Shown: positions 41,933 to 51,662 of the stretch, piece by piece
How positions within the stretch are numbered: the first letter of the stretch is position 1
How the letters are laid out: every line of letters begins with the position of its first letter
NCBI RefSeq assembly: GCF_003386235.1
Contig: NZ_QRDZ01000004.1
Location: 1-64,000 of the forward strand
Direction: 5' to 3'
Source of the DNA: Cohnella phaseoli
GTDB lineage: Bacteria; Bacillota; Bacilli; Paenibacillales; Paenibacillaceae
Length of the DNA stretch: 64,000 nt
The notes under the pieces: model-generated
What the model was told of the DNA's origin: nothing
Database searches by the model: none
Seen by the model: only the letters and a program-made list of their open reading frames with translations
Translations under genes and position numbers: made by a program

Positions 41933-44900
41933 GCTGACCGATACGGGGCGGGTAATCAAGGAAGCGCTGATGGAAATCAGAAGGCTAAAGCGGCAATTGG
42001 ATGAACAGCGGCTTATCGCTCGTGAGCCTGTGGCCGTTATCGGCATGGCCTGCCGTTTTCCGGGAGGGATAACGGGGCCGGAGTCGTTCTGGAAGGTGCT
42101 TATGGAGATGCGGGATATGATCGGAGAAGTTCCGGCGCACAGGTGGCAAAGCCGAGCGGCTTCCGCAAGCGCTGATTCCCCTTATTTGCGGAAGGCGGGT
42201 TTTCTGACCGAGGATATCGAGGCGTTCGACCATCGGCTATTTCAGTTCTCGCCAAGGGAGGCGGAAAGAACCGACCCGCAGCAGCGCTTGTTTCTGAAAG
42301 TCGTGTGGGAGGCGCTGGAAAACTCGGGTTATGCGCCGAATACGCTGAAGGGCTCCAAAACCGGTATCTACGCCGGGATCAGCTTGCCCGACTACATGTA
42401 CGCCTTGCATCTCGATCGGCAAACAAGCGGAACGACGGAGCCTAACGATGTCGCCGGCAGCGGCTTTTCGTTCCTGTCCGGCAGAGCGGCCTACTTTTTC
42501 GGGTTTCAGGGTCCCGGCATTACGGTGGACACTGCCTGCTCCTCTTCGCTCGTGGCCGTCGATCAGGCATGCAAAGGCTTGATGGCCGGTGATTGCGAGA
42601 TGGCGGTCGCCGGCGGCGTAAATCTGATGTATTCGCCGCAAACGACGGAGCTTCTGTCGGCCTTGGGCATCTTGTCGTCAACGTGCCAAATGCGCAGCTT
42701 CGACGCGGGAGCGAATGGAACGGTCAGAGGCGAGGGCTGCGGCGCGGTCATACTGAAACGGCTCTCGGCCGCCGTAAGAGACGGGGATTCCATTCATGCC
42801 GTAATCAGGGGAAGCGGAGTGAATCAGGACGGCCTCAGCTCCGGCCTGACCGCTCCCTACGGCCCGGCTCAGGAGGCGCTGCTCGCGGACGTATGGGAGC
42901 GGTGCGGTCTGGACTCGCACGATCTGGGCTATATCGAGGCTCACGGGACGGCTACGGCGCTTGGCGATCCGATTGAATTGTCGGCACTGGGGAACGTTGT
43001 CGCCAAGGACAGGGAAAGCCGGCTCTACGTGGGAACCGTCAAAGCGAATATCGGCCATCTGGAAGCGGCTGCGGGGATTGCCGGGCTGATCAAAGCGATT
43101 ATGGCCGTTGAGCGCGGTCGCATTCCGGGCAATCCGCATTTTGAAACCCCGTCGCCGCATATCGAGTGGGAGCGGCTTCCGCTGGATGTGCCGAAAGAGA
43201 CAATCGCCTGGGAGAGCGGCGGCAAACCGAGAGCGGCCGGGGTCAGCTCGTTCGGACTGAGCGGCACCAATGCTCACGTCGTCGTGGAGCAATACCGCGG
43301 CGAACGGCAAGATGACCGGGAGCCGGGGGCCCGCGACAACGGAGGGAAGCGATGGCCGTTCAAATTCAGCTCCGTTACCGAGGACGGGCTGCGCGAGCAG
43401 CTTGCGGTTTTCCTTGAGGCTTTGGAGCGGCAGGGGCGGGACGCGGCTCCCGGCTTGCCGGACCTGGCTTACAGCCAGAACATCTCGAAGGCCGACCTGA
43501 AGATCAGGCTGGTCGTGTGGGCGGGCTCTCGCGAAGAGCTTGCAGCCGCGATAAACCGTGCCCTTGCGGGAACGCCCCACGCCTCCGTTAGCCGCGGCGT
43601 CCGGGACAAAAAGGTCGTCTTTCTGTTCACGGGCCAGGGCTCGCAATATCCGGCCATGTTCACGGAGCTGTACCGCGATAATCCGATATTCAGAGAGGGC
43701 ATGGACCGCTGCAGTGCGGTTTACCGGGAAATTACAGGTCATGATGTGATGGAAATAATCGCTTCGACCGGACATGACTTGAACGAGACGCGTTATACGC
43801 AGCCGGCGCTGTTCGCCGTAGAGTATTCGCTTGCGCGGATGTGGATGGCATACGGCGTCGAGCCGGCCTGCATGATCGGTCACAGCGTCGGAGAATATGC
43901 GGCGGCATGCATCGCCGGAGTGTTCGAACCGGAGGACGCGATGAGGCTCATTACGGCACGAGGCGAGTTGATGCACAGGCTGGCCGAGCGAGGCAAGATG
44001 GCCGCAGTATTCGCCGGAAGGGAACGGGTGAGGAGGCTGCTGGGAAGTAGAACCCGCGTAGCCGTTGCCGCTGCGAATACACCCGGGCAGACGGTCGTTT
44101 CGGGCGCGGCCGAGGAAGTGGACGAGGTGTGCCGGGAGTTAAACGGCGAGGGGGTGCGAACCGTTCCTCTGCAGGTGTCGCACGCTTTCCACTCCCCCCT
44201 TATGGCGCCGATGCTGGCCGAGTTCAAAGCGATTGCGCGAACAGTGAAATACAATGCTCCGAAGAAAGCGATAATTTCCAGCGCGACAGGTCGGCCGATC
44301 GACAGCGAAATGGCTTCCCCTTCCTATTGGACCTGGCAGATCCAGGAGGAGGTGAAGTTTCTGGATTGTATCCGCTCGCTGGACGATGTCGCGGATTACG
44401 TGTTCTTGGAGGTAGGGCCGTCCCCTGTGCTGACCTCTATGGTGGAGGACATTTGCGGCGGTCGGACGGATTGCGCGGCATCCCATATTCCACAGCGGGA
44501 CGCGGCGGAGCAGATCGAGAGAAGCTTCGTTCATCTGTATGGTCGAGGCGTTCCCGTGAAGTGGAGAGCGCTGTATGCGCATGCGAATCTCCGCAAGATA
44601 GCGGTGCCCAATTACCGGTTCAGCGAAAGACGCTTCGGTCTGGACGGCCCGCAGGAGCATTCGCGACCAGTTGAAGAGAAGCGGTCGATTGTTCTCGCAG
44701 CGGCTTCGTCCGGTCCGCTTCCCTTGACTCCCGAAGAGCGGAAAGCCTATATCCGACAAGCGCTGATTCGGGAATTAAAGCTGGAGGAGGACGAGCTTGC
44801 GGATGAACGGAATCTGCTCCTGCACGGATTAAACTCGATTGTCGCCGCCAGGCTGGCGGCGCAGTGGGGGAACGAGCTGGGGATCCGGCTGAATCCGGGA

Positions 44901-47900
44901 AGGCTGCTCGGCCAGTGCACGATTGCTCAGTGGGCGGATATGCTCGGCGAGCAGACGGAGCAGTCGGCCGGAGCGGAGCCGGAGACCGCCGCCGCGTTCC
45001 GTATGCGGCCGGAGCAGAGGGGCGAGCCCTTCCAGCTAAACGAAGTGCAGCTCGCTTACTGGGCGGGAAGGAACGCCGAGCTGGAATGGGGAGGCGTTGG
45101 TTGTTACGCCTATTTCGAGATAGACGCCGGGGGGCTGGATCCGGTCAGGTTCAAGCAGGCGCTGGTCGCGCTTGTGCGACGGCACGAGATGCTCAGAGCG
45201 GAGATCTCCGCGGACGGCATGCAGCGCATTATGCCGGACATCGAGCTGCCGCTGGCGGTATACCGGCAAGAGGAGATTGCCGATCTGCCCGCACATCTCG
45301 GTCTCGTCAGAGACGAAATGTCCGCACAGGTGCTTCCGCTCGGCCGACCGATGTTCGATCTCCGTCTGACGGAAATGGGCGAAGACAGCTGGCGCGTCCA
45401 CTTCGGCATCGACTTTTTAATTGCCGATGCGCTTAGCCTGCATATTTTCTGGAGCGATTTGGACCGCTTATACAAGGGCGAGCCATTGCCTGAGCTTAAA
45501 GCTTCCTTTAAAGATTATTTGCAGTATGTTTCCGAACGCAAGCAAAGCTCGCAGATTCGGCGGGACAGAGCGTACTGGCTGGGCAAAGCCGAGGGCTTCC
45601 CGTCCGCTCCGGAGCTGCCGGTCAATCTGTCGCAGGCGACCTTGGATCGGAGAAAGTTCGTCAGGCGTCAACAATGGCTTAGTCCCGAAGCTTGGCATGC
45701 TTTCGCGCGCGCGGCGGCCGAACGTCGTCTGACGCCTTCCGCTGCTCTGCTCGCGCTGTACGCAGAGGTGTTATCGGCTTGGGGAGGGGGCGGCAGGTTC
45801 GCGGTTATGCTGACGGTTTTCAACAGGGAGGCCGTTCATCCCCAAATCCACGAGGTCATCGGCGATTTTACGCAGCTTGCGCTTGTAGACATCCGGCGCG
45901 AGCAGACGACGGCAGGCCGAAACGCGGACAGCGTTCAGCGGCAAATGCAGGCCGATCTGGCGCATGTCGGCTATTCCGCGATCGATTTCGTCAAGGAGTT
46001 GAACAACAGAGACGGAGCGCAGGGGCGGATGTACCCGGTCGTATTTACGAGCGCGCTCGGCATGGAGCAGCTTGGGGGCGGCTCCTCGACGGCCTTTATG
46101 AACAATCTCGGGTGGTCCGTCTCGTCGACCCCGCAAGTATGGCTGGACCATCAGGTCTATGCGGAAAGAGACGGGGTTACGCTCTCCTGGGATACGCTCG
46201 ATGCGGTCTTTCAGCCCGGCGTCGTCGATGCGATGTTCGCCAAGTATGTCGAATTGGTCGAGAGAGCGGCAACCGAGCCGGGGTTCTGGTCGGAGACGCT
46301 GACGGATCTGCGCACGGACAGCCAGAGACGCGTTCATCGGCGCGTTAATTGCACGGACAACGCGTATACGGGCGAACTGCTGCACGGCCACATTCAATGC
46401 AGGGCTTATACCGACGCGGACAGAACTGCGATGATATGCGCCGATCATTCTTACAGCTACGGGCAGCTTATGGCCCGGGCCGACCAAGTGACGGAGCTGC
46501 TGCAGGAGCAAGGCGTGAAGCCGGGAGATAAAGTCGCGATCCGGATGGACAAGTCCTTCTCGCAAATTGCCGCGGTGCTTGGCGTTGTCCAGGCCGGAGC
46601 CGCCTATGTGCCGTTGGCATGCGATCAGCCGGTCGGCCGGATGCTGGACATTGTACGTAGAGCCGGGATTTCCATCCTGCTGGCCGACCGTGCAGAGCCT
46701 GCTATCGGGACGGAGATCGCGCAATTCACGGCGGCGGATTGGGAGGGCAAGCAGGGCATTCGGCAAGCCGTCGATCTTGATCCGGCAGAGCTGGCCTATG
46801 TGATCTACACGTCGGGCTCGACGGGAACGCCTAAGGGCGTGTGCATTGCGCATGGCGCCGCGATGAACACGATTATCGATGTCAACAGTCGCTTGGGCGT
46901 GACGGCTGACGATCGGATTTTAGGCGTGTCCGCCTATAACTTCGATCTTTCGGTCTACGATATTTTCGGCGTGCTGTCGGCCGGAGGAACGCTGGTGCTG
47001 CCCTCGGAGGAGGAGCGAACGGACCCGAAATGCTGGAGAAGGCTGTCGATGCAGCATGGCGTCACGCTGTGGAATTCGGTTCCCGCCTTGCTCGATCTCT
47101 ATACGGATTATTTGCTCGAATGCGGCGAATCGGCGGTCGACGGCGGAATCAGGCATATTCTGCTGTCCGGCGACTGGATTCCGCTAGGCTTGTTCGAGAA
47201 GGCCGGGAAAGCCCTGCCGAACGCTGCGCTGACCGGTATGGGCGGGGCGACGGAGGCGTCGATCTGGTCGAATTTCTATCCGATACGCGGCATCGATCCG
47301 GACTGGACTTCCATTCCATACGGCTACCCGTTGGCGAATCAGGCGTACTACATTCTCGACGAATTCGGCAGGCCGTGCCCGGATGGGGTGAAGGGGCAGC
47401 TGCATATCGCCGGGAAAGGACTTGCGGACGGTTACCTGAACGAAGAGGCGCTGACAAGCAAAGTCTTCTATCGCCATGCCGAACTGAACGAAAGGCTGTA
47501 CAGCACCGGAGATTATGGTCGCTATATGAAGGACGGGGCGATCGAGTTTCTCGGCAGAATGGACAATCAGCTCAAGATTAACGGCTACCGGATTGAAGTC
47601 GGGGAAATTCAGGCGGCGTTCGCCAAATGCGGCGTGGCCGGGGACGTTATCGTTGTGCCCGTCGGCGAGCGAATGGAGAGCAAGAAGCTCGTTGTGTATA
47701 TCAAAGACGATGGCGCGACGTTGCCGGAGCCGGAATTGAAGCAGCTTCTTAGAGGATACTTGCCGGGCTACTCCATTCCGGAACGCATGATCGCCGTGCC
47801 TGCTTTTCCAATGACCGCCAACGGGAAGATCGACCGGAAGGCGCTAGTCCGAAGCTTCATCGATATCGACGGGCAGAATCCTTCCAAGGCGGCTTCCGAT

Positions 47901-49796
47901 AGAGCAGAACAGCCTCCCGAACGATCTTCCGAATCGCCTCAGGAACTGCATTCGGTATTTCCCGAACCGCCTCAGGAGCTGCATCCGGTGTTGCGGACGG
48001 TTCGCGAGGTTTTGCGTATGCCGGAGTTGAAGCCGGCCGATCGTCTCGGCGATCTGGGCGTATCGTCCGTCGATATGATTCGTCTTGCCAACCGTCTGGA
48101 AGCCGAATATGCGGATAGGCCGTCCGTTGGAGAGATAATCGGACACGAGTCGGTACAAGAGCTGCTCGATTACTACGGGGAGCGGGCCGGGAAGGCGAGC
48201 GAGCCGCAGGAAACACCGGAGAGCCTGCCACAGCCGATCGAGCCGGAGGAGCGCCGGGAGGATACGGAGGCCGAGCGGCTGATCGAGCGATGCCGTTCGC
48301 TGGGAATTCGGCTGCGGGCGGAGGACGGCCGGTTGACCTACAAGGCTGCCGCCGGGGTTATGACGCCGGAGCTGCAGGCCGAGCTGAAGTCGTGCAAGCA
48401 ACAGTTGCTCGACTACATCCGGGAGAGAGGGGACGAAGCGGAAGGCGCGGCCTGGCAGTCGGGAAGCCGGGCGTTCCGTCTGACTCCGATACAGCTCGCT
48501 TATGTGCTGGGCCGGGGGGCGGATTACGAGCTTGGCGGCACCAGCGCGCATTATTATGCGGAGTTCGAGTGCAGACATATCGATGCCTACAAACTTGAAC
48601 AGGCCGTAAACGAGGTCGTCCGCAGGCATGACATGCTGAGGACCGTTATCTACGAGAACGGCACGCAGGAAGTCTTGGCTCACACGCCCGTTTTCCGCGT
48701 CCCGGTTCGACAAATCGGGGACAGGCGGGAGCTGGAGGCCATACGCAGCGAGTGGTCTCATCATGTCTACGACCTTGGGGAATGGCCGATGTTTCATGTG
48801 CAGATCAGCCGTCTTGACGACGAATTGTCGCGGCTTCACTTCAGCTTCGATTGCTTGATCGTGGACGGCTGGAGCGCGGAGATGATGTTCCGGGAAATTT
48901 TCAAGGCCTACAACGGCAAACCCGTTTACGAGCCCGAGTTCACCTTTCGGGACTATATTCGCCAAGAAGCGGGCTGGCTGGAGCGGAAAAACTATCATAA
49001 AGCGTCCGCGGATTATTGGGAACGGAAGCTTGCCGATACTCCCCCGGCGCCGCAGCTTCCGTTCCAGACGCCTCTCCAGAACATCGCCGCACCGCGCTTC
49101 CGCAGATTAAAGCTGGTACTGACGGAGGCGCAGACCCGCATTCTCGAAGAGCGCATAAGAAAGCATCGGTTCACGCCTTCCGCCGCCGTCTGCACCGCTT
49201 ATATGAAGGTGCTGTCGCACTGGAGCAGCCGCAAGGACATCGCGCTTAATCTGACGCTGTTCAACCGCCTGCCGCTGCACCCCGATGTGCCGCACATGCT
49301 GGGCGACTTCACGAATATTGCGCTGATCTCCTATGAGCCGGAGGACGGGGCTTCCTTTGTCCAAGAGACGGAACGGATTCAGGCGCAGCTATGGCAGGCG
49401 GTCGAAAACCGCACGCATGACGGCATCGGCCTGCTGCGCAGGCTTGCCAGAGACGCGCCCGGCAAGGCGGTGATGCCGGTCGTGTTTACAAGTCTGCTGT
49501 TCGGTGAGTCTTCGGCCTTCGAGGACGACGATTTTCCGCCGGACATGAAGGAAGTATTCGCCATCAGCCAGACGCCGCAGGTCGTCATCGATCATCAGGC
49601 GTACAAACGCAACGGCTCCATGACGCTGATCTGGGATTATGTCGAGGAGGCGTTTCGCTTGGCGGAGATCGAGGCGATGTTCCGGGCGTACACGGAGCTG
49701 ATCGAGCGATTGATCGCCGATGGAGACGACTGGCGGCGGGAGATGGCCGTTTCCGGTGAAGGTTATGCCGGCTGGCGAGAGGAGCTGAAGCGATGA
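41913..49796 (+). CDS. Hybrid PKS-NRPS: KS-AT-ACP-Cy-A(Cys)-PCP-docking-Cy
   Basis: 2627 aa from GTG at 41913. KS (about 35-465): DTACSSS, EAHGTA and NIGHLEAAAG are intact. AT (about 555-870): GHSVGEYAA and HAFHSPLM, the HAFH motif meaning malonyl-CoA. No KR, DH, ER or MT is present, so a beta-keto group is retained. ACP serine is in HGLNSIVAAR (about 975). Cy1 has DFLIADALS (about 1167). The A domain (about 1490-1970, YTSGSTGTPKG) has code D-L-Y-N-L-S-M-I, cysteine. PCP: LGVSSVDMIRL (about 2052). A TubC-like helical segment (about 2125-2175) precedes Cy2 with DCLIVDGWS (about 2311), which ends the protein and needs an A-PCP in trans, most likely the 28497 gene product. Confidence 0.93.
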   Translation: MKRVPTELTDTGRVIKEALMEIRRLKRQLDEQRLIAREPVAVIGMACRFPGGITGPESFWKVLMEMRDMIGEVPAHRWQSRAASASADSPYLRKAGFLTEDIEAFDHRLFQFSPREAERTDPQQRLFLKVVWEALENSGYAPNTLKGSKTGIYAGISLPDYMYALHLDRQTSGTTEPNDVAGSGFSFLSGRAAYFFGFQGPGITVDTACSSSLVAVDQACKGLMAGDCEMAVAGGVNLMYSPQTTELLSALGILSSTCQMRSFDAGANGTVRGEGCGAVILKRLSAAVRDGDSIHAVIRGSGVNQDGLSSGLTAPYGPAQEALLADVWERCGLDSHDLGYIEAHGTATALGDPIELSALGNVVAKDRESRLYVGTVKANIGHLEAAAGIAGLIKAIMAVERGRIPGNPHFETPSPHIEWERLPLDVPKETIAWESGGKPRAAGVSSFGLSGTNAHVVVEQYRGERQDDREPGARDNGGKRWPFKFSSVTEDGLREQLAVFLEALERQGRDAAPGLPDLAYSQNISKADLKIRLVVWAGSREELAAAINRALAGTPHASVSRGVRDKKVVFLFTGQGSQYPAMFTELYRDNPIFREGMDRCSAVYREITGHDVMEIIASTGHDLNETRYTQPALFAVEYSLARMWMAYGVEPACMIGHSVGEYAAACIAGVFEPEDAMRLITARGELMHRLAERGKMAAVFAGRERVRRLLGSRTRVAVAAANTPGQTVVSGAAEEVDEVCRELNGEGVRTVPLQVSHAFHSPLMAPMLAEFKAIARTVKYNAPKKAIISSATGRPIDSEMASPSYWTWQIQEEVKFLDCIRSLDDVADYVFLEVGPSPVLTSMVEDICGGRTDCAASHIPQRDAAEQIERSFVHLYGRGVPVKWRALYAHANLRKIAVPNYRFSERRFGLDGPQEHSRPVEEKRSIVLAAASSGPLPLTPEERKAYIRQALIRELKLEEDELADERNLLLHGLNSIVAARLAAQWGNELGIRLNPGRLLGQCTIAQWADMLGEQTEQSAGAEPETAAAFRMRPEQRGEPFQLNEVQLAYWAGRNAELEWGGVGCYAYFEIDAGGLDPVRFKQALVALVRRHEMLRAEISADGMQRIMPDIELPLAVYRQEEIADLPAHLGLVRDEMSAQVLPLGRPMFDLRLTEMGEDSWRVHFGIDFLIADALSLHIFWSDLDRLYKGEPLPELKASFKDYLQYVSERKQSSQIRRDRAYWLGKAEGFPSAPELPVNLSQATLDRRKFVRRQQWLSPEAWHAFARAAAERRLTPSAALLALYAEVLSAWGGGGRFAVMLTVFNREAVHPQIHEVIGDFTQLALVDIRREQTTAGRNADSVQRQMQADLAHVGYSAIDFVKELNNRDGAQGRMYPVVFTSALGMEQLGGGSSTAFMNNLGWSVSSTPQVWLDHQVYAERDGVTLSWDTLDAVFQPGVVDAMFAKYVELVERAATEPGFWSETLTDLRTDSQRRVHRRVNCTDNAYTGELLHGHIQCRAYTDADRTAMICADHSYSYGQLMARADQVTELLQEQGVKPGDKVAIRMDKSFSQIAAVLGVVQAGAAYVPLACDQPVGRMLDIVRRAGISILLADRAEPAIGTEIAQFTAADWEGKQGIRQAVDLDPAELAYVIYTSGSTGTPKGVCIAHGAAMNTIIDVNSRLGVTADDRILGVSAYNFDLSVYDIFGVLSAGGTLVLPSEEERTDPKCWRRLSMQHGVTLWNSVPALLDLYTDYLLECGESAVDGGIRHILLSGDWIPLGLFEKAGKALPNAALTGMGGATEASIWSNFYPIRGIDPDWTSIPYGYPLANQAYYILDEFGRPCPDGVKGQLHIAGKGLADGYLNEEALTSKVFYRHAELNERLYSTGDYGRYMKDGAIEFLGRMDNQLKINGYRIEVGEIQAAFAKCGVAGDVIVVPVGERMESKKLVVYIKDDGATLPEPELKQLLRGYLPGYSIPERMIAVPAFPMTANGKIDRKALVRSFIDIDGQNPSKAASDRAEQPPERSSESPQELHSVFPEPPQELHPVLRTVREVLRMPELKPADRLGDLGVSSVDMIRLANRLEAEYADRPSVGEIIGHESVQELLDYYGERAGKASEPQETPESLPQPIEPEERREDTEAERLIERCRSLGIRLRAEDGRLTYKAAAGVMTPELQAELKSCKQQLLDYIRERGDEAEGAAWQSGSRAFRLTPIQLAYVLGRGADYELGGTSAHYYAEFECRHIDAYKLEQAVNEVVRRHDMLRTVIYENGTQEVLAHTPVFRVPVRQIGDRRELEAIRSEWSHHVYDLGEWPMFHVQISRLDDELSRLHFSFDCLIVDGWSAEMMFREIFKAYNGKPVYEPEFTFRDYIRQEAGWLERKNYHKASADYWERKLADTPPAPQLPFQTPLQNIAAPRFRRLKLVLTEAQTRILEERIRKHRFTPSAAVCTAYMKVLSHWSSRKDIALNLTLFNRLPLHPDVPHMLGDFTNIALISYEPEDGASFVQETERIQAQLWQAVENRTHDGIGLLRRLARDAPGKAVMPVVFTSLLFGESSAFEDDDFPPDMKEVFAISQTPQVVIDHQAYKRNGSMTLIWDYVEEAFRLAEIEAMFRAYTELIERLIADGDDWRREMAVSGEGYAGWREELKR

Positions 49797-50548
49797 AACG
49801 GTCGAACAACTGGTTCCCGTTCGGCTGCGGCGAAGAGACGCCCGGAGCGGACAAAATGTTCATCTTCCACTATGCGGGCGGAAGCTCGTCCGCATTCCGG
49901 CATTGGGCCGCGCACCGCCGTCCGGTCGCGTGCATTCCCGTGGAGCTGCCCGGCAGAGGGACGCGGGTATCGGAGAGCTGTCTGGAGCATATCGATGAGC
50001 TGATGGAGCGGCTGCTGCCGGAGCTGGCCGCCGCAATCGCAGACGCCCCGTTTTACTTGTACGGGCACAGCATGGGGGCGGCCATTGCCTTTGAAGCGGC
50101 TTGCCGCTTGCGCAGCGAATGGGGCTTGCGGCCGGAGAAGCTCTTCGTCGCCGGACGGCATGCGCCGCATCGTCCCGATCCATCTTCGTTCAGAATCGAG
50201 ATGGGTGATGATGCGCTCATCGCGGAGCTTCGGCGCTTAAACGGAACGCCGCAGGAGGTATTGGACAACGAGGAGCTGCTCCGGTTTTTGCTGCCGACGA
50301 TCCGCAGCGACTACAGGCTGCACGAAAGCTGCCGTTACCGGGGGCAGAAGCTGGACGTTCCCCTTGTCGCGCATGCCGGAAAGCTGGATTTCGAAGCCGG
50401 TCCAGAGACGATGGCGCATTGGCGGGATGCGACGGACAAAGCGTTCGAGCTGAAGGCGTTTGAAGGAGATCATTTTTTTGTGCAAAGGCTGGGAGAGGAT
50501 TACGTGTCGGAACTGCTTCGAGATGCCACGTATCGGCTTCGCGCCTAA
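49793..50548 (+). CDS. Type II editing thioesterase (YbtT/PchC-like)
   Basis: 251 aa. An alpha/beta hydrolase with FIFHYAGGSSSAFRHW, the nucleophile elbow YGHSMGAAIAFEAA, and GDHFFV carrying the catalytic His, as in external thioesterases that clear mis-primed carrier domains. Starts by ATGA overlap with the PKS-NRPS gene. Homologues accompany yersiniabactin and pyochelin synthesis. Confidence 0.92.
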   Translation: MKRSNNWFPFGCGEETPGADKMFIFHYAGGSSSAFRHWAAHRRPVACIPVELPGRGTRVSESCLEHIDELMERLLPELAAAIADAPFYLYGHSMGAAIAFEAACRLRSEWGLRPEKLFVAGRHAPHRPDPSSFRIEMGDDALIAELRRLNGTPQEVLDNEELLRFLLPTIRSDYRLHESCRYRGQKLDVPLVAHAGKLDFEAGPETMAHWRDATDKAFELKAFEGDHFFVQRLGEDYVSELLRDATYRLRA

Positions 50549-50568
50549 AGAGGGGGTTTGTCCGGGAG

Positions 50569-51555
50569 ATGAACGACGATTTTCATGAGCACTTTAATCG
50601 GTATTTGCATGATTTCCGGTCTGCCGGCGGCGGGGGACTGTCGCCGGACCTCATCGACCTTCCCGAGTTTATGGGACAAGGTACGATTACGCGGACGAAG
50701 CTGCGTCCGGGGATGGAGCTGATCGTGGCGAACTGCCGGCTGAATGACGACCGCACGATAAGGTTTCATTCGGAGACGCCGATGATCGAGCTGAGCTTCT
50801 GGCTAGACGGCAGCATCAAGTGCAGCCTGGGAGGCGAGCGACAGGCCGCCGGCCTCCCCCAGAGTCGGCTCCTCTTCGCGCGAAGGATGCGCTCGGAAAC
50901 CCGCTACAAGGGGGGCCAGACGATCGAAACGTGCGGAATCCGCTTGTCGGAGTCCGCATTCGCTAGTCTGATCGGGTCGCTTGGCGGCGACGCCCCGTTG
51001 AACTGGAAGCGGTTATTGGCGGAGGGGGAAATGTCGGCTCGCGTATTTTGCCAGGCGATCGATCCCGCGGAGCAGCTTCATATCCGCCGCTTGCTCGCTT
51101 GCCCGTATGTTCCCGCCCTGCGGAACATGTACTTGGAGGGAACGGTGCTGGAATTGCTGGCCGGTTATTTGCAGCGGTATTTGTTCGATGATCGGGAAGC
51201 TTGCCGCAAGGATGCGAAGAAGCTGGGCCGAACGGTTGCGGCGAGCATCCGGTCGGCTGCCGATACGCTTGTCCGCCGCATGGACGATCCGCCAAGTCTG
51301 CCCGAGCTGGCGCGTCTGGTTCAGCTTAGCGAGTTCAAGCTGAAAGCTGGCTTTAAGGAACTGTACGGGACAACGGTGTTCGGATATTTGCGCGAGAGAA
51401 GGATGGAGCGCGCATTGCAGCTGCTGGAGCAGGAGAAGATCAGCATTTACGAGGCTTCCTTGATGACGGGATATTCCAATCCGAGCCACTTCGCCGCCGT
51501 ATTTCGCGATAAATTCGGCTTGAATCCGAGCCGATGGAGAAGGGACAAATCTTGA
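50569..51555 (+). CDS. AraC-family regulator (PchR/YbtA-like)
   Basis: 328 aa. The C-terminal 100 residues are a double helix-turn-helix (LPELARLVQLSEFKLKAGFK, then YEASLMTGYSNPSHFAAVFR). The N-terminal part (IELSFWLDGSIKCSLGG; ETRYKGGQTIETCGIRLS) resembles the ligand domain of PchR/YbtA regulators. Those bind the ferri-siderophore and activate its biosynthesis and uptake genes. It is the last gene of the biosynthetic operon, 20 bp after the thioesterase, giving Fur repression plus product-dependent activation. Confidence 0.9.
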   Translation: MNDDFHEHFNRYLHDFRSAGGGGLSPDLIDLPEFMGQGTITRTKLRPGMELIVANCRLNDDRTIRFHSETPMIELSFWLDGSIKCSLGGERQAAGLPQSRLLFARRMRSETRYKGGQTIETCGIRLSESAFASLIGSLGGDAPLNWKRLLAEGEMSARVFCQAIDPAEQLHIRRLLACPYVPALRNMYLEGTVLELLAGYLQRYLFDDREACRKDAKKLGRTVAASIRSAADTLVRRMDDPPSLPELARLVQLSEFKLKAGFKELYGTTVFGYLRERRMERALQLLEQEKISIYEASLMTGYSNPSHFAAVFRDKFGLNPSRWRRDKS

Positions 51556-51611
51556 AATCGCCGGGAATTGGCCAATATCGCCCGCAATCGGTAGATGCAA
51601 TTCGATCTAAA

Positions 51612-51626
51612 TGATAATCTTTCTCA
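51612..51626. promoter_or_regulatory. Candidate second Fur box
   Basis: TGATAATCTTTCTCA matches the left half of the Fur consensus (TGATAAT-N-ATTATCA) perfectly and 5 of 7 bases on the right. It lies 36 bp before the ECF S-component start, between AraC and transporter genes. Confidence 0.65.
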
Positions 51627-51662
51627 ATGACGGCATATATAACGATTGGGAGGATGCGAAGC

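Noticed and set aside
28497..50548. Yersiniabactin or pyochelin cluster proper
   Set aside because: No salicylate synthase, salicylate-AMP ligase or ArCP is present; the loading enzyme is a FAAL, and the PKS lacks the ketoreductase and methyltransferase of HMWP1.
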